Shown: piece by piece, positions 47,041-59,540 of the stretch
Layout of the letters: every line of letters starts with the position of its first letter
Position numbering within the stretch: the first letter of the stretch is position 1
From: Marthasterias glacialis
Lineage: Eukaryota > Echinodermata > Asteroidea > Forcipulatida > Asteriidae
DNA length: 64,000 nucleotides
Direction: 5' to 3'
Assembly: GCA_911728455.2 (NCBI GenBank)
Contig: OU452229.1
Coordinates: 16,459,903 to 16,523,902 of the forward strand
Translations under genes and position numbers: made by a program
Notes under the pieces: model-generated
Seen by the model: only the letters and a program-made list of their open reading frames with translations
Databases searched by the model: none
Told to the model about the DNA's origin: nothing

Positions 47041-48739
47041 TGTTCAATGTTTATCTTATATCCTAAAACCAACATTTCTTTGCGTAAACTTTGGCCGTTT
47101 TATTTTTTAACTGATACGTTCTAATCATGTGTTCCCATGATCGAGCTTAAGAAGGTATTCTAAGTAATAACGATGATGTTTTCTCAGATCCATTTGTACT
47201 AACAAAATAGCAGAGGTTACTATTTGCTTGTTTTAAAACTGATTTGTAACGTTTCAGTTTTTTTTTTAATGGCGTGTAAGTCATCTATGAAGCCAATATT
47301 CCGTGTCAGCTCAGAAAGTTAATGATGCGAAGACTAATTCAAGAATTTTTGACGGACAAATTCCAATACGTTTCCTGATTGACGATACCACGTACAGCAC
47401 GTTTATATTTCCACCAAAGGGGTATTTTTTGTGCAATGAAAGTTTTACATCGAAAAAAATGTTCCAAAGTAAAAGTTTCACCACAGCGGGTTTCGTACCT
47501 TGAAAGTTGTTGAACGCAGCGAGTAATACATTTGGTTCTCAATTAAATAGACATAGAGTCTTCGTTGATGGTAGATGCTGGCAAACTTGTTACTATAATG
47601 ATATTAATGATGTCGAAGATGAGGCAACCGATTATTACATCTGCGCATCTCTAGAAACCCCCCCCCCCAAAAAAAAAAAAAAAAAAAACAAAAACCAAAA
47701 AAAAAAAGGAGAAAATATTTCTTTGCAGATCTCTTAAGTATGTTTCATTGGCTGAAATTGAGCTGAGCGACTGATTTTTGAATAATTGTGCAATTATTAT
47801 TGTCTTATAGATTTTTGATCTGTTGATCAAAATGGGACACCGCTAACTGAAAAAGGGGGGGGGGGGGGGGGTTGTAACTGTTGGAGTAAAACCTAGCAAT
47901 AAAGAAGCAATATACTGTTTAGAAAATAATGTAGATGTTAGGTATAATCAGGTATTAGGTACGGTATACCATCGAGACCGAAAATTGGAAACATTTCCTA
48001 GACTTTTTGTGGCCCCCCCCGATATTACTTGTTTGGAAATGCACTTGTGTTGCGTTCTTAGATGTGGTAAGTAGTAAGTGCTGTTAAAAGGTGCGCATCA
48101 TATTGGTAAGATTAAAAATACAAATGTTCACAAATTTTCTCTGAAGTTACATGATATAGGCCTAAAGATGGTCATGGTGGACAAACTTCCCTTAAAGTAT
48201 GTTGCCTGAAATGCTGAAGTTACTGAGAACTCTTGTGACTCCATGTGACCAATTGAGCTTTAACTTTCACAGGTTTGTTATTTCATGTATAATGCTGGGT
48301 CATTTAACGTGCGGATACTGGTCTTTGACGAGTACCAGTGTTGTCCGTTGCTCTTAATGTCAACAAAATACACGTGTTAAGAAAGAAACGAGTTGAGAAC
48401 CACTGACTCACACCGTACATCACAAGTTAGTTTGGCTGGTACCCGGTCACCTTGCTGCGCATAATAATGACTATCAAGAGTTGACACGCTCGTTAATGTT
48501 GTTTTTTTGACAAACGACACTGACGGGGAGACAGGCAGTGCGATGGACATACGATCATCCATTGAATGACAATTAAACAGCCGAAGAAAAAAGAAACTAT
48601 AAATAAATAAGCATAAAACAAAACAAAACAAAATCAGGAAATCAGGAAAAGAAGACGTAAGGAAGGAAACGACCGTATGTTGAAATAAGGTTCATGTACA
48701 AAGACAAAACATACACAGAGAGTTTGAAGAAGAAACCAT
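47041..48739. other. Intergenic DNA with homopolymers
   Basis: C/A tract at 47660-47708 and G-tract at 47856-47872. No gene supported. Confidence 0.45.
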
Positions 48740-48887
48740 CACTGCTTAAACTGGGGTGTTAAATTGATTATCTTGGTATCTATATGTGACAGCACCGTTG
48801 CTTTAACATTGGTAAAATTAACACCTTGTCGGTGTTGTCATATAAAGATACCAAGAGAATAAACTCCACGCCCCAGTGTTTGCAGTG
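48740..48887. mobile_element. CACTG-ended foldback MITE, copy D
   Basis: 148 bp: CACTGCTTAAACTGGGGTGT at the left and GCCCCAGTGTTTGCAGTG at the right, with TAACACCTTGTCGGTGTTGT inside. The left arm lacks the ACCGACATGGTGTTAG segment seen in copy B, so one arm carries an internal deletion. Confidence 0.85.
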
Positions 48888-48980
48888 TACAAGCTGTTCA
48901 ACTTCCCGAAACACAATCTTCACTGTGGACATGATATGGTAAGGAGTTTTCTTATACATGATCATAGTGCAATTACTGGT

Positions 48981-48982
<2 letters not shown>

Positions 48983-49022
<40 letters not shown>

Positions 49023-49053
49023 GGGGGGTGGGGGGGGGGGGGGGGGGGGGGGG
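48983..49053. repeat. Poly(T) joined to poly(G)
   Basis: About 37 T, AC, then about 30 G with single interruptions. A likely source of assembly length error. Confidence 0.9.
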
Positions 49054-49195
49054 TACGGAAGCTGTGTCAAAGTTTGAGATTCAACGCCGGCATTTCGTCC
49101 TGCCACAGAAGGGCGTGGTTTATACTTCATACAAAAAAAATATATACACAAGAATATATACACACAAAAAGAAGAAGAAAAAAACAACAACACTC

Positions 49196-49482
49196 GAATG
49201 TGTTTTTAGGGTGTGTTTTAAAGCTTTTGTTTTTACAAGAGCTTAGGTTACGCCTTCCCTCAAAAATTAAATGAGTTGCTAGAAGTATCTATAAGCTATA
49301 AGAGTGCATGGGCGGATCGAGGGCGTGTTCTGAGCGTCTGAATGTGCTTTTAGGATGTGTTTTAATGCTTTTGTTTTAACAAGAGCTTAAGTTACGCCTC
49401 CCCTCCAAAATCAAATACTTCGCTAGAAGAAACTACAAACATAAGAGTGCAAGGGCGGATCGAAGGGGGGTGTTCAGAGGGC
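49196..49482. repeat. Tandem duplication, two units of 144 bp
   Basis: GAATGTG-TTTTAGG-TGTGTTTTAA starts units at 49196 and 49340. Both run through ACAAGAGCTTA, GTTACGCC and AAGAGTGCA-GGGCGGATCGA. They are moderately diverged. The GGGCGGATC end resembles hAT-like termini, so this may be a duplicated transposon remnant. Confidence 0.75.
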
Positions 49483-51450
49483 CATGACATCCCATCTGTG
49501 GGAAACTCCTTAGTCCCCATATATTATATTACTTTATTTAAAGTAGCACTGGTAGAAACAGCATGACTATTACGTGCATGGCCCATTATTTTGACGTTTT
49601 TTCTATTCATTACAAGTCATAGTTAGTCATTTACACCGTTGCATTATGCGAGAGCGAGTGGAGACAGCTCACTTAACTGCTGCACCATTTTTTTTTATGA
49701 CATATTCCAGTTATTTTAAATGCTTCATGGGTCGCAACTGACCTTTTTGTAGCCACAAAAAAAAATAATAATAATTATAATTACCCATAGTTTCAGTGAT
49801 AAAATATGCAAGGATCAACACCACCTCATCACTCATTTTTGAATTGCCTACAAGAAGATGGACACTTGGTTACACCTATCAGTGTCTTGTCTATTCGGAG
49901 GGCATTTTAACAGGTCTCGTAACAACAAACATGTAAACCCACCACTCAGAAACTAAATAGTGTGTCCAGCGCTCTCGGGCAGGCTTTACTGGTGGTGGAT
50001 TCCCGTTGCTCTATATGTTTTTTTTTTAAACAACGTCTCAAGAACTGATGATCGTCCTCGCCGAAACAGGCCTTGGGATTTTTAGCACTCTTGTACTCCC
50101 TGAGAAGTGTTACACCTTGAGATGAGGCAACGGCCCAGGGCTGGGAGGCTTCTATAAACCCGTGATGACATTGTCAGCTACGGTAGATAGCTAGGCGCCG
50201 GCTGATCGCTCCTACATCAATCACGCGTACCATCACCGGATACGCTGGCTAGCTTGCATCTGAAGTAAACGTCTGCTAAGAGGGAGGTGGCGGCACTTTT
50301 AGGCGGCAAGAGCGGCAGTGATGAACGCAAAGATCAGAAAAAAAATCATCCCTCGTTGTTGTTGTGGGGAACGGAGACAAGAACAAAAGCAAAATCAATA
50401 TTTCCTGTCGGGTGTTGGGATCAATTCTAACACAAAGGTTTCTTTTTATGAATCCTTTAATTTGACAAAACAAACAGCAGTCAAAACCTCTAAAAGGGAA
50501 GAAGCGCAGCTGTGCATCATATTATGTAAAACTGTTTGTCTACTTTTATGTTTTTGTTTTATTATTCAACACGGAAGCTTATAAAACCATTCCTTGGTGT
50601 TTCAACAGAATAATACTGCTTACTATATCAACTAGCAAGTGAAAGCATTTGTTTATGTGTGGTTTATTGTTTATTATTTAGGAAGTGGTAAACAATTTTT
50701 TGTTACATGGTTGACGATTTCACTTGTTCCCTTTTTAAAGCATATCTTTTTATCATTGTTTTTCTTGAAAAGAAGACAAAAAAAAAAAGAACAAAGGGCC
50801 AACTTACCTAGGCATTGAAGTTGCACAAAGTGTACCTCCAGCAAGAAGTTAAGAGATCATGATCTTCTAAACGTCTATCATTTATCTCAGCTAGATTAGC
50901 AGCAAAAATGGTTTTACGCATAATTGATACGATTAAATAAATAAAAAAAAATAAAATAAAACAGATTAAGAAACTACACCAAGCACTATGAGCTTTTATA
51001 AAAACTAACTAAATTTAATTAAATGAAATAACATGTTTGACTAATAAGTTATTCTTTGACATTATTTTAAACTGGGCACAAATATTTAGCTAGTTATTAT
51101 TTTTATTATTTTTGTTGACAATTATAATTTTTAAAATTGTGTTTTATTATTTGTTATAAATAGTTATAATCATTATTATTGTTATTATATATATTTTATG
51201 GGGGTTCAACTTTTTGCAGCAGCAGATAGGAATATAATAAGTGGTCATTTAACTTAATTTTCGATGAGATGTACGACATCTAACCTTGATACTCTTAATT
51301 CACAGAGAGTAATACAGCCATTTTTGGTTAAATGAATGACGGTTATCCGTCACCATGATGAGCTTTATTTAAATGAACGTTATAAATCAAACATCACTTC
51401 GTTTAAATGATTCAATTTATAACAGTGTCCACAATATTCGCACGGGTCTC
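49483..51450. other. Intergenic DNA, nothing recognised
   Basis: A/T-rich; the patch at 50090-50300 is more balanced. No gene supported. Confidence 0.4.
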
Positions 51451-51471
51451 ATTTTTCACTGTGGTTAATAT
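51451..51471 (+). promoter_or_regulatory. 21-nt sequence shared with the Hox7 intron (9223-9243)
   Basis: Exact 21-nt match in the same orientation with the Runx-like TGTGGT at 51460-51465. The surrounding 51480-51640 is G/C-richer with few repeats, which suits a regulatory element. Confidence 0.3.
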
Positions 51472-52078
51472 TGTAAACGTGGCTTGATATGAATTTACCG
51501 TCAGCACCCCGCCGTAAGACCGGAGCTGTGTCGGCCTATACGCTGACTATCGCCCGCAGTTTCTAGGTCGCTTGACTCAAAATTACTCGGACTATTACAT
51601 AGATGATTTTCCGGCAGGAGACAAAACCCAGTATATTTAACTGTCACTTCTAGTGGAAAGCCGTATCATTTCTAATACACATGCTAGGGGGCTCACGTGT
51701 TTTCCAATATCATAGTTTATCGCTTAGGACGGTAAATATACATACATTGCGAGGGTTGAGTTTGAGGTCCGTGTACGAAAACCCCCCGGGCTAGGTAACG
51801 CGTGTTGATTCCCACTGCTAGAGGGAGCAACGCGCAGGAGAATCACTATATCCGGTTCGTCTTCAAGTGGACGGAGTTTAACCGTCAACAACGGCTACTT
51901 GCCCGTGGTTCCAGCCATGTGTACGCACGGTCTGGCGGCGGTGGTGGTGGGTGAATTTCCAGTTGCAAAGCATATCATTGTCAATTCGGTTTATTCAAAT
52001 CCAAACCGGAGCGAACTAATCCGTCCAATACAGAAATCCAGGCAACTGCAACCAAATTCAAAATTAGCCGGTCGAATC

Positions 52079-52122
52079 CAGTACAATCCAGTTCAATCCA
52101 GTTCAATCCAGTTCAATCCAGA
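52079..52122. repeat. 10-bp tandem repeat
   Basis: GTTCAATCCA repeated about four times. Confidence 0.9.
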
Positions 52123-52181
52123 CTAGTCTAGCTAATCATTCATCATGTCAGTCCAGCCCCACTTCGTGACAATCCGAAAGA

Positions 52182-52381
52182 AGAAAAATAAGAAAAAGAA
52201 AAATAAGAAGAAGGGGAACAATAAGAAGAAGAAGAAGAAGATGAAGAAGAAGAAGAAGAAGAAGAAGAAGAAGAAGAAGAAGAAGAAGAAGAAGAAGAAG
52301 AAGAAGAAGAAGAAGAAGAAGAAGAAGAAGAAGAAGAAGAAGAAGAAGGGGGAGTAAAAAAAAAAAAAAAATAATAATAAT
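52182..52381. repeat. (AAG)n microsatellite with A and AAT tail
   Basis: AAG-rich from 52182, with about 35 uninterrupted units at 52244-52348, then A16 and AAT units. It is a long polypurine tract able to form triplex DNA. The poly-Lys frame across it is not a gene. Confidence 0.95.
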
Positions 52382-53127
52382 AATAAGCTTAGTCTGATCC
52401 AGTCTAATTACGCTCCCCTCAACAGGAACATAATCCCATTCTGAACCAGCCCAATTGGTCTAATAGCAATTTAACAATATGATGAATTATAAAGCTGCTG
52501 TGTTCGCTGATGAGATATGATTGTATTCGTTCCCTAGAAACTAATCACTGGCATAAAGAAAACGGGGGGGGGGGGGGGGGGGAAGGAAAAATAGCAGCAA
52601 ACAATTGTTTGTGTCAGCAAAGTTAGACTAAGAATCCCCCGAATTAGGGATGGTTGGAAGTTAAATCCAGACGATCTTGCGTAGATTCTAGGAACCCAAT
52701 GGACATAGATACAATCTGACAGCAGAATTGACACAATGCATTTATACACCCCCCCCCTTGAAAAACCTACGCACATTTGGTGAAAATATGACACCATAAA
52801 TTACTGGCATTTGTCAGACGTAGCTTTACATAATAGTTTACTATCTATAACTAATCGAGGTTAAATTCATGGGGATGCAAATCTCGTGGTAACTGGCCAG
52901 GAGGCAGTAAACCTTTGGCCGTTTTCGAGAAATAAGAATTATACTAACAATAACTTGACATTCGATCAGTTTACTATTTGTGATGAATATGAATAAATTG
53001 GATAATATGTTTCTTTAAATCACTTGTTACTTTGATTTTCGAAGTTCCACGACGAAATTCAGAACCCTCGGAATAACAGTCCTACGATTCGCGAAGTGGA
53101 TAGGGTTTACCGGTATTAAAAATTAAA
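52382..53127. other. Intergenic DNA
   Basis: It has a G-tract at 52565-52582 and a C-tract near 52749-52757. No gene supported. Confidence 0.45.
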
Positions 53128-53137
53128 GTGTTTCTTT

Positions 53138-53172
53138 TTTATTATTATTATTATTATTATTATTTTTTTTAT
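53138..53172. repeat. (TTA)n microsatellite with T tract
   Basis: About eight TTA units followed by T8. Confidence 0.85.
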
Positions 53173-56100
53173 AAACTTAATACGGACATTGAATCATCTT
53201 CTTTGAGAAACAAGGCTACTTTACGAAGACGTAGGTCAAACATTTTACAAATTAAATATTTAAGAAGATTGGAAATCCTGTTGACTAAATCCAGAGGTAA
53301 TATGTTGAAAGGCAGAGACTATCTCAAATCGACTTTTCGTTGGAGTTAATCGGAGAGATCACAACTCCCAGTGGGCCAATAGACATGCGTATGAGCACTC
53401 AAATAAAAAGGAGTAGCCGAGGGATTGGGTCCAGCAGAGTTATTTTGACAAACACTGATGATGTTGTTAAGTACTTTTAAACCCATCTGTGTTTTATGTA
53501 TAGCAGTACAATTGATAGCTTTATGGGTAAATCTGTAACTGATTTTCTGACTGGAATTCTAACGATTACGGAAAATTTATATATACTAACAATAACAATA
53601 TTAATTTTGGGGTAGTAATAATATATTTTAGATATCAAAATAATGCTTACTGCTTCCTCAGATACTCTGTCTTATTTACTAAAGCTGTCTTGGTCCATAT
53701 TATGAATCCCACTCAGCGGCGAAACTACAGGATAAACTTTTAAGGAGGTACAAGGGGTGCACCATTTTTTCTTGGGGGCACTTCTGGCCAATACAAAATG
53801 TTTGCTTTTGAAATTAAAGGTAATGAAAAATAGTTTTTTTTATATTTTTTTTTTATTATATTATTTATTAATATTTTCTTATGGCGTGTCATTTCCTCTA
53901 AAACATGGACACCTATTTCGATGCGTTTTCTCGTGCACTTTATTTTTAAGGTCAGATTATCATAATAATGTAACATTACAATATGGACATATAAAGAACA
54001 GAATTTGATTTTAGAGGAGTATGGTTAAAAAAAACAAAAAAAAAGAAAGAAAGAAAGTGGAAAAACACAATTTCTGTTAACACTTTGCATTTTCTTTAAA
54101 TTAAGTTATTATTATTTGCAATTCCATATTCAAAAGCGCAGATCTGATTACACACGACGACGACATCCGTTTCGAACGCTTGACGGCCACACAAATTATT
54201 CCCTCAATGCTGAATAATGCATGAGCTACACAAAAGGGAACGGCATCAATTGAATAAATTAGTTAGTATGCATACAGTGACGATTATCCAATACTGAAGT
54301 GGTTTGGAATTAATTATCATCCGAGACTCTTTGTATATGGATTGAAGTTTTTTACCAACTTCGAAAATAGGATTAATGGAAGCTTAATTATGAAATAAAA
54401 AAACTAAACATAAACAACAACATTGATAATAAAAATAAACAAATGAATGAACAAATGAAATAAATAAATATAAAAATAAATACATACAATAAATAAACTT
54501 TTACACGCACCTGTTACCCACACTTCGATTTTTGTACGTGCACGAGATTCGAAACTAGAATCAATAAGTTATCAAGAGTTTTTATTCAACAAAAGCTTAG
54601 TTTAACGATTTGCATATAAGAAGTTAGATATCGATAAATATTGGTGAAGATTATTTTGAAGATCACCTGCTACACCATTGTGACTTGGCAAAGGGCGATA
54701 TAATTGCAGTTCTATTTGTGTAATGTCTTAGTGTATAAAAGACAGACCCACACAAATCTCAAACATGTTTTTGTAATGTTTTATTTTCTATTTTTATTTT
54801 TACAAGAATATGCGACTCATTTTTGAAATATGTTCTTCCGAAAAAAAAAAATAATAATAAATAAATAAATAAATAAAAAAATACAAATAAAAATGTCAGA
54901 TTTCTTTTTGCCCTTTCTTGCCAGGAAAAACGTAAAAATATGCACACACTGTTTTCTCTTCCGTGAGTGAGACGATACCTGTTTACAGTCGCGTTTTATT
55001 ATTACTTTGTTTTATAACTCTTAACATCTTCAATACAACGTCAGACACCGACAAGATATATTATTAGACACCAACAATACGCAACGCTGTTATTACTTCC
55101 AACGAAAATAAACCCCAAAGGCTACAGGTTGCAGTAAAAGTTGAATTATCTTTAAAAGACACACACAAAAAATAACAACAAAAGTGTACTCACTTGTCGG
55201 CCCTATGACCTCCAACTCCAGTCATGTTTCCAATTTATTAACTCTCCCAGCCAATCTCTCATCATTAGTGTGGATGAAGCGAGCCCTGGGATGGAGATTT
55301 ATCGGCTTGGCCGGAGACAATCAAGCTACCAACTTTTCGCCCGATGTAAAAAAAAAAAACTTCTAGTCGGGCGGCTGTTTGATGTTCTCTCAGTTTACTG
55401 ACATCAACGACTGTTTGTATCCGTTACCTAAGTTAGTTTGCGAAAAGGAAGGGGAAATGTATGTATTATTTTTTTAAATTATTATTAGTGGTATTTTTTT
55501 TTTCTTTTTACAGGTATGGATGTATGAAACATAATATGACTGTAAAGCTCGAACTTCCACTCGTTTAAGAAGTTGACTTTTTGAAAATGAAGCAGTAATA
55601 AGTATTTTCGTTCAGCTGGGATCCACAAACTCATTAAAATATTTCCCATTAAATGAGTTATTTCGTAATAAAAATAGTAAATTCATTAATAATAAAAAAA
55701 AGATGTTATTTTGTCTCTAAATAATAAGGGTTCACAACAACCTTTCTGACACAACTTATGATTTGTGCAGTTGTCTCACAAGTTCAGAGTAAGCCATTCC
55801 CTATCAAGAATTTCAAAAATTCACAACTTAGGTATTGTCATGATAAACATCATTCGACAATTTTGTTTCGTAATTTAAACAAAACGTATAATTGAATTAA
55901 ATATATTAAAGAGTTCGAAGTGAAACTGTTGATGATAAAAAAATAAATAAATAAATAAATAAAAAATGTTCTCATTTCAAATAGTCGTTGATGGTTGATG
56001 GGGGGTTAGGTTTGGTGTCCAGGGCCAGACAGCGTGTGTCAGGAAATTTCGTTGTTGGAGTATCTGATTTGTGATTTACATGAGTGTGGGCGCGAGGTTA

Positions 56101-57360
56101 CCACCAATAGGAAGGAGCGATGAGGGAAAGCCACCCACGGTTTGACCTCTCGGAATGGTGCACCATGGGATCTGACCTCTGACAATAGTGCACTGTGAAA
56201 GTTCACCACTCAGATTGGGGAACTCTGAAAATTAAGCACCTTAAAAAATTGTACATTTTTTTTTTTTTTTTACAAGTTGACAATTTTAAGTCCTCGTGGT
56301 GAAAAAAAAAATAAAACAAAACAAAACAAAACAAAACAAAAAACAAATGGCTGCAAACGAATTTAAATTCACGCAGTCGGAAGTCAGATGAGTGAAGTAT
56401 CACTTTCGAGTGAACATGTTTTTCGCTCCAGAGCATGTGTTTGGACAATGTTTGCTTTTATTCGGAAAAATTTACTGAATAATTGACGTATAGTGTTTAC
56501 CTTGTTATCTTACACTTTCCTATGACACACAATGATATCATTTCGGGCCTACATTCGGGAAGTGGATTGTCAGGTTAGTCCGAATGAAAGAAAAAGTGTC
56601 GTATATAGGCTTCATGTCATGCATGAGTCTCTTCCACGCTTGTGTATGTAATGCAACAATAGGCAGTTAGTCTCGCCTCAATGCGCCACATCAATTTCTC
56701 TCTAGTGTAGATGCTTCAGATGGAAGGACTAGACTTATTATTTATAAGAAAACGACTGCAGACATTTATCACTATTCACACTCTTATCGGCGCATCTAAT
56801 ACAAGATTCAAGAAGAGCAGTGCCAGGCGTAGTTTCTCATTTTCGTGAGACAAAAACAAAAACGAGAGCGAATGGTTAAAAGGATAATGTAACCCGCATT
56901 ATTCATTCCAGTTGAACTATCATGAGTCATGTGACATTGATCAATCGTGAATTGTTGTTGAAAAAGGGCGGGAAAGGAGAGGTGACATTTTTTGGGGGTC
57001 GCATTTGTGTAAAAACGAATAAATTGTAGTTTAAAGGGAAATACGTCACTGGGAAGATTTGAAAGAGATTTGGGTTAACAGTCCAACCAAGCATTGTGAG
57101 TTATATTCTGAAAGTATATTGAAGCGTGTATTATTTTGTTTTCTTCTTACAAAGTAAGTTTTATAACTTTGTATTATATGTAAAGAAACATTGTTGGGGA
57201 GTAACATTGGAAACATGCTTAACTCTGTGCTGTCTTGGATTGATTTGCTATGCAACTTCTACCATAGACAATTACAACATACACTACTTTAGGGGAAATA
57301 CAATATTGAATAAACAAGCCAGCAATTTGTTTTATTCTTAACGTTCTCACGACAGATGGC
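53173..57360. other. Intergenic DNA, A/T-rich
   Basis: Contains (AAAT)n tracts at 54851-54880 and 55939-55965 and a (CAAAA)n stretch at 56312-56345. No coding exon recognised. CAGCGGCGAAACTAC with a G-rich follow-up at 53712-53780 may be a transposon end. Confidence 0.45.
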
Positions 57361-57499
57361 TTTGTTTCATGATGGGGTTGGGGCGAATAGTCGACCTGCT
57401 CTGGGCTGAAATTAGTGAGTGGAAGGCACCAACTAATGAGGAGTCATCGGGTCATTTCAAAAAGGGAGGGGCAAACACAATGTATCAGTTTAAATATAA

Positions 57500-57860
57500 A
57501 TGGCGACGAAAAGCGTTTCCCGGTGAATCAATCGAGACCCCCTCTCTCATCGCTTGAAACAATTCGTAAATTAACGCGACTGTTTCGCCTTTCTCACACT
57601 CTGCGACATCGCCTGCGCCGAGCCCCCAAATCACAACGGCACCAACATGTCGAGAAAATCAAACCGGTCCAAAATAAACGGATTCGTTTTCTCTTCTCAC
57701 CATTATTGTTCTTCCCGTTCGGATATAAATCCTTCCACGAACAAGTACATCTTGTACGGCCGCACAACGTGGATTGCCGGGGTCGACTTCACCCACAACG
57801 CCGCCCAACCACGAGCTTTCCATACAGCCCGGGTCGTGTGACCCGTCGACACACTTGGCC
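57500..57860. other. G/C-richer unassigned block
   Basis: Mixed-composition DNA with CpG words (GTACGGCCGCAC, GCCGGGGTCGAC). Frames at 57415-58056 and 57647-57841 (+) have no domain and the longer runs into a T-tract (57882-57908). It may be a conserved regulatory block. Confidence 0.25.
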
Positions 57861-57875
57861 TAATAACTTCATTTT

Positions 57876-57911
<36 letters not shown>

Positions 57912-58990
57912 TCCCATTTCACGGCATCGAATTCTCTACAATCTAACGGCATTGTACTTTCTGACTGCGGCTGTGCAAACAGTACATCACACTGTCTTAC
58001 CGGCTCTGCTATGTTGTTGCTGTCCTCTCGTTAGATTTACCTTTCGTTTAATCTAAATTAACCAACTCGAGGCTGATGAGAAACGAACCTGTGCCCGCAT
58101 CGTGCCTCCTTGCATAAACATTAGAGAACATTAAAGGATTACAGATCCGCGAACAATGACGTGGATATTTTGCTGTAAGATTAAATCAATGATGGATAAA
58201 AAAAAAGAAAAGAAAACATCACTGACACACTAACCCACCATCGCTCCCAAGGGGGGGGGGGGGTGGTTATGTAGCTGTACTTATAATGTCTTATAATGAA
58301 CTTGTAATGTCTGGCAAAAGAACACCTTCTTCCCAGAGCTTATTATATTCTAGTATATCAACCTCCTCCCCTCGTCCCCCCGTAAAACCCTCACTGTTAA
58401 ACTTGGATACACCAAAACAAACAACCCTCGGCAGTTTTTTTTTCTTTTTTTTCTACTGTTTGAAGAGCCGACGACTACAGTGTAATAATCGTATGCAAGA
58501 CGTTTCACCACACAGATCAAACTAATTACTGGCGGGACCATGCCCAGACTTTCAAATTTCAAATATGAGGCATTCTTAGACCAGGGACTAGGAAATGGGT
58601 TGCATTTACATGAAAATGCAATTTACACATCTGATGAGCTGTTGGACTGACTCCGACGGGACCGATGGGTTTCTTGGGGCTGGCGACCGTGTTTTGGATT
58701 CACACCACCCGATAAATATTTCATTTTAACCCATCAGAATTTCGCATGGAAGAGTGACGGTAAACTGTTAGTCTTGTTAATTTATTTTTAATCTGCTTGA
58801 TTCAGATAGCTATATTCAAATTAAGGAATTTCGGCTTGTTGCAGTTGTTTCAAAGTTGTTTTTTATATTTTTATTTCAGTTATTTATTTTTATTTTTATT
58901 TATTTTTTTTTTTTGGGGGGGAGAGAAAAATAGACACATAAAAGATGCTGAATGCAATGATACTGAATGTAATACTAGTGTTGAGATGGC
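57861..58990. other. Intergenic DNA with homopolymers
   Basis: T-tract 57882-57908, G-tract 58251-58263 and a T-rich stretch 58880-58914. No gene supported. Confidence 0.45.
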
Positions 58991-59001
58991 AGTGTATGAA
59001 T

Positions 59002-59370
59002 TTGATGCTGATGCTGCTGCTGATGCTGCAGCTGCTGATGATGATGATGGTGAGGATGATGGTGAGGATGATGGTGATGGTGATGGTGATGGTGAGGATG
59101 ATGGTGAGGATGATGGTGATGGTGAGGATGATGGTGATGATGATGGTGAGGATGACGGTGATGGTGATGATGATGGTGAGAATGATGGTGATGGTGATGG
59201 TGAGGATGATGGTGATGGTGATGGGGATGATGATGGTGAAGATGATGGTGAGGATAATGGTGATGGTGAGGATGATGGTGATGGTGAGGATGATGGTGAG
59301 GATGATGGTGATGGTGAGGATGATGGTGATGGTGATGACGACGGCAATGATTATGGTGATGATTTTGCTG
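59002..59370. repeat. (GATGGT/GAGGAT)n minisatellite
   Basis: Hexamer-based array of GATGGT, GAGGAT and GATGAT, starting with a GCTGAT-rich prefix. It is free of stops in several frames on both strands, giving poly-Asp/Gly, poly-Ser/Pro and poly-His frames of 155-286 codons that are artefacts. Confidence 0.95.
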
Positions 59371-59517
59371 ATGATTGAACGGAAAGATGACAAGGTTATT
59401 AAGGCGGTAACAATGAAGTGACGACAGTAAAGGGATGGCACACTCCTTGTTTGATGATGATTGAAATGGTGATGGTTTTGTATTAAGGTTGTTTGGTGGT
59501 GATAAACGGTGATCCAC

Positions 59518-59540
59518 GACGACGACGACGACGACGACGA
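59518..59540. repeat. (GAC)n microsatellite
   Basis: About seven GAC units. Confidence 0.9.

Noticed and set aside
52145..52357. Poly-lysine frame
   Set aside because: Translation of the AAG microsatellite.
57415..58056. 213-codon plus-strand frame
   Set aside because: Ends in a poly-Phe run from a T-tract and has no domain; kept only as an unassigned G/C-richer block.
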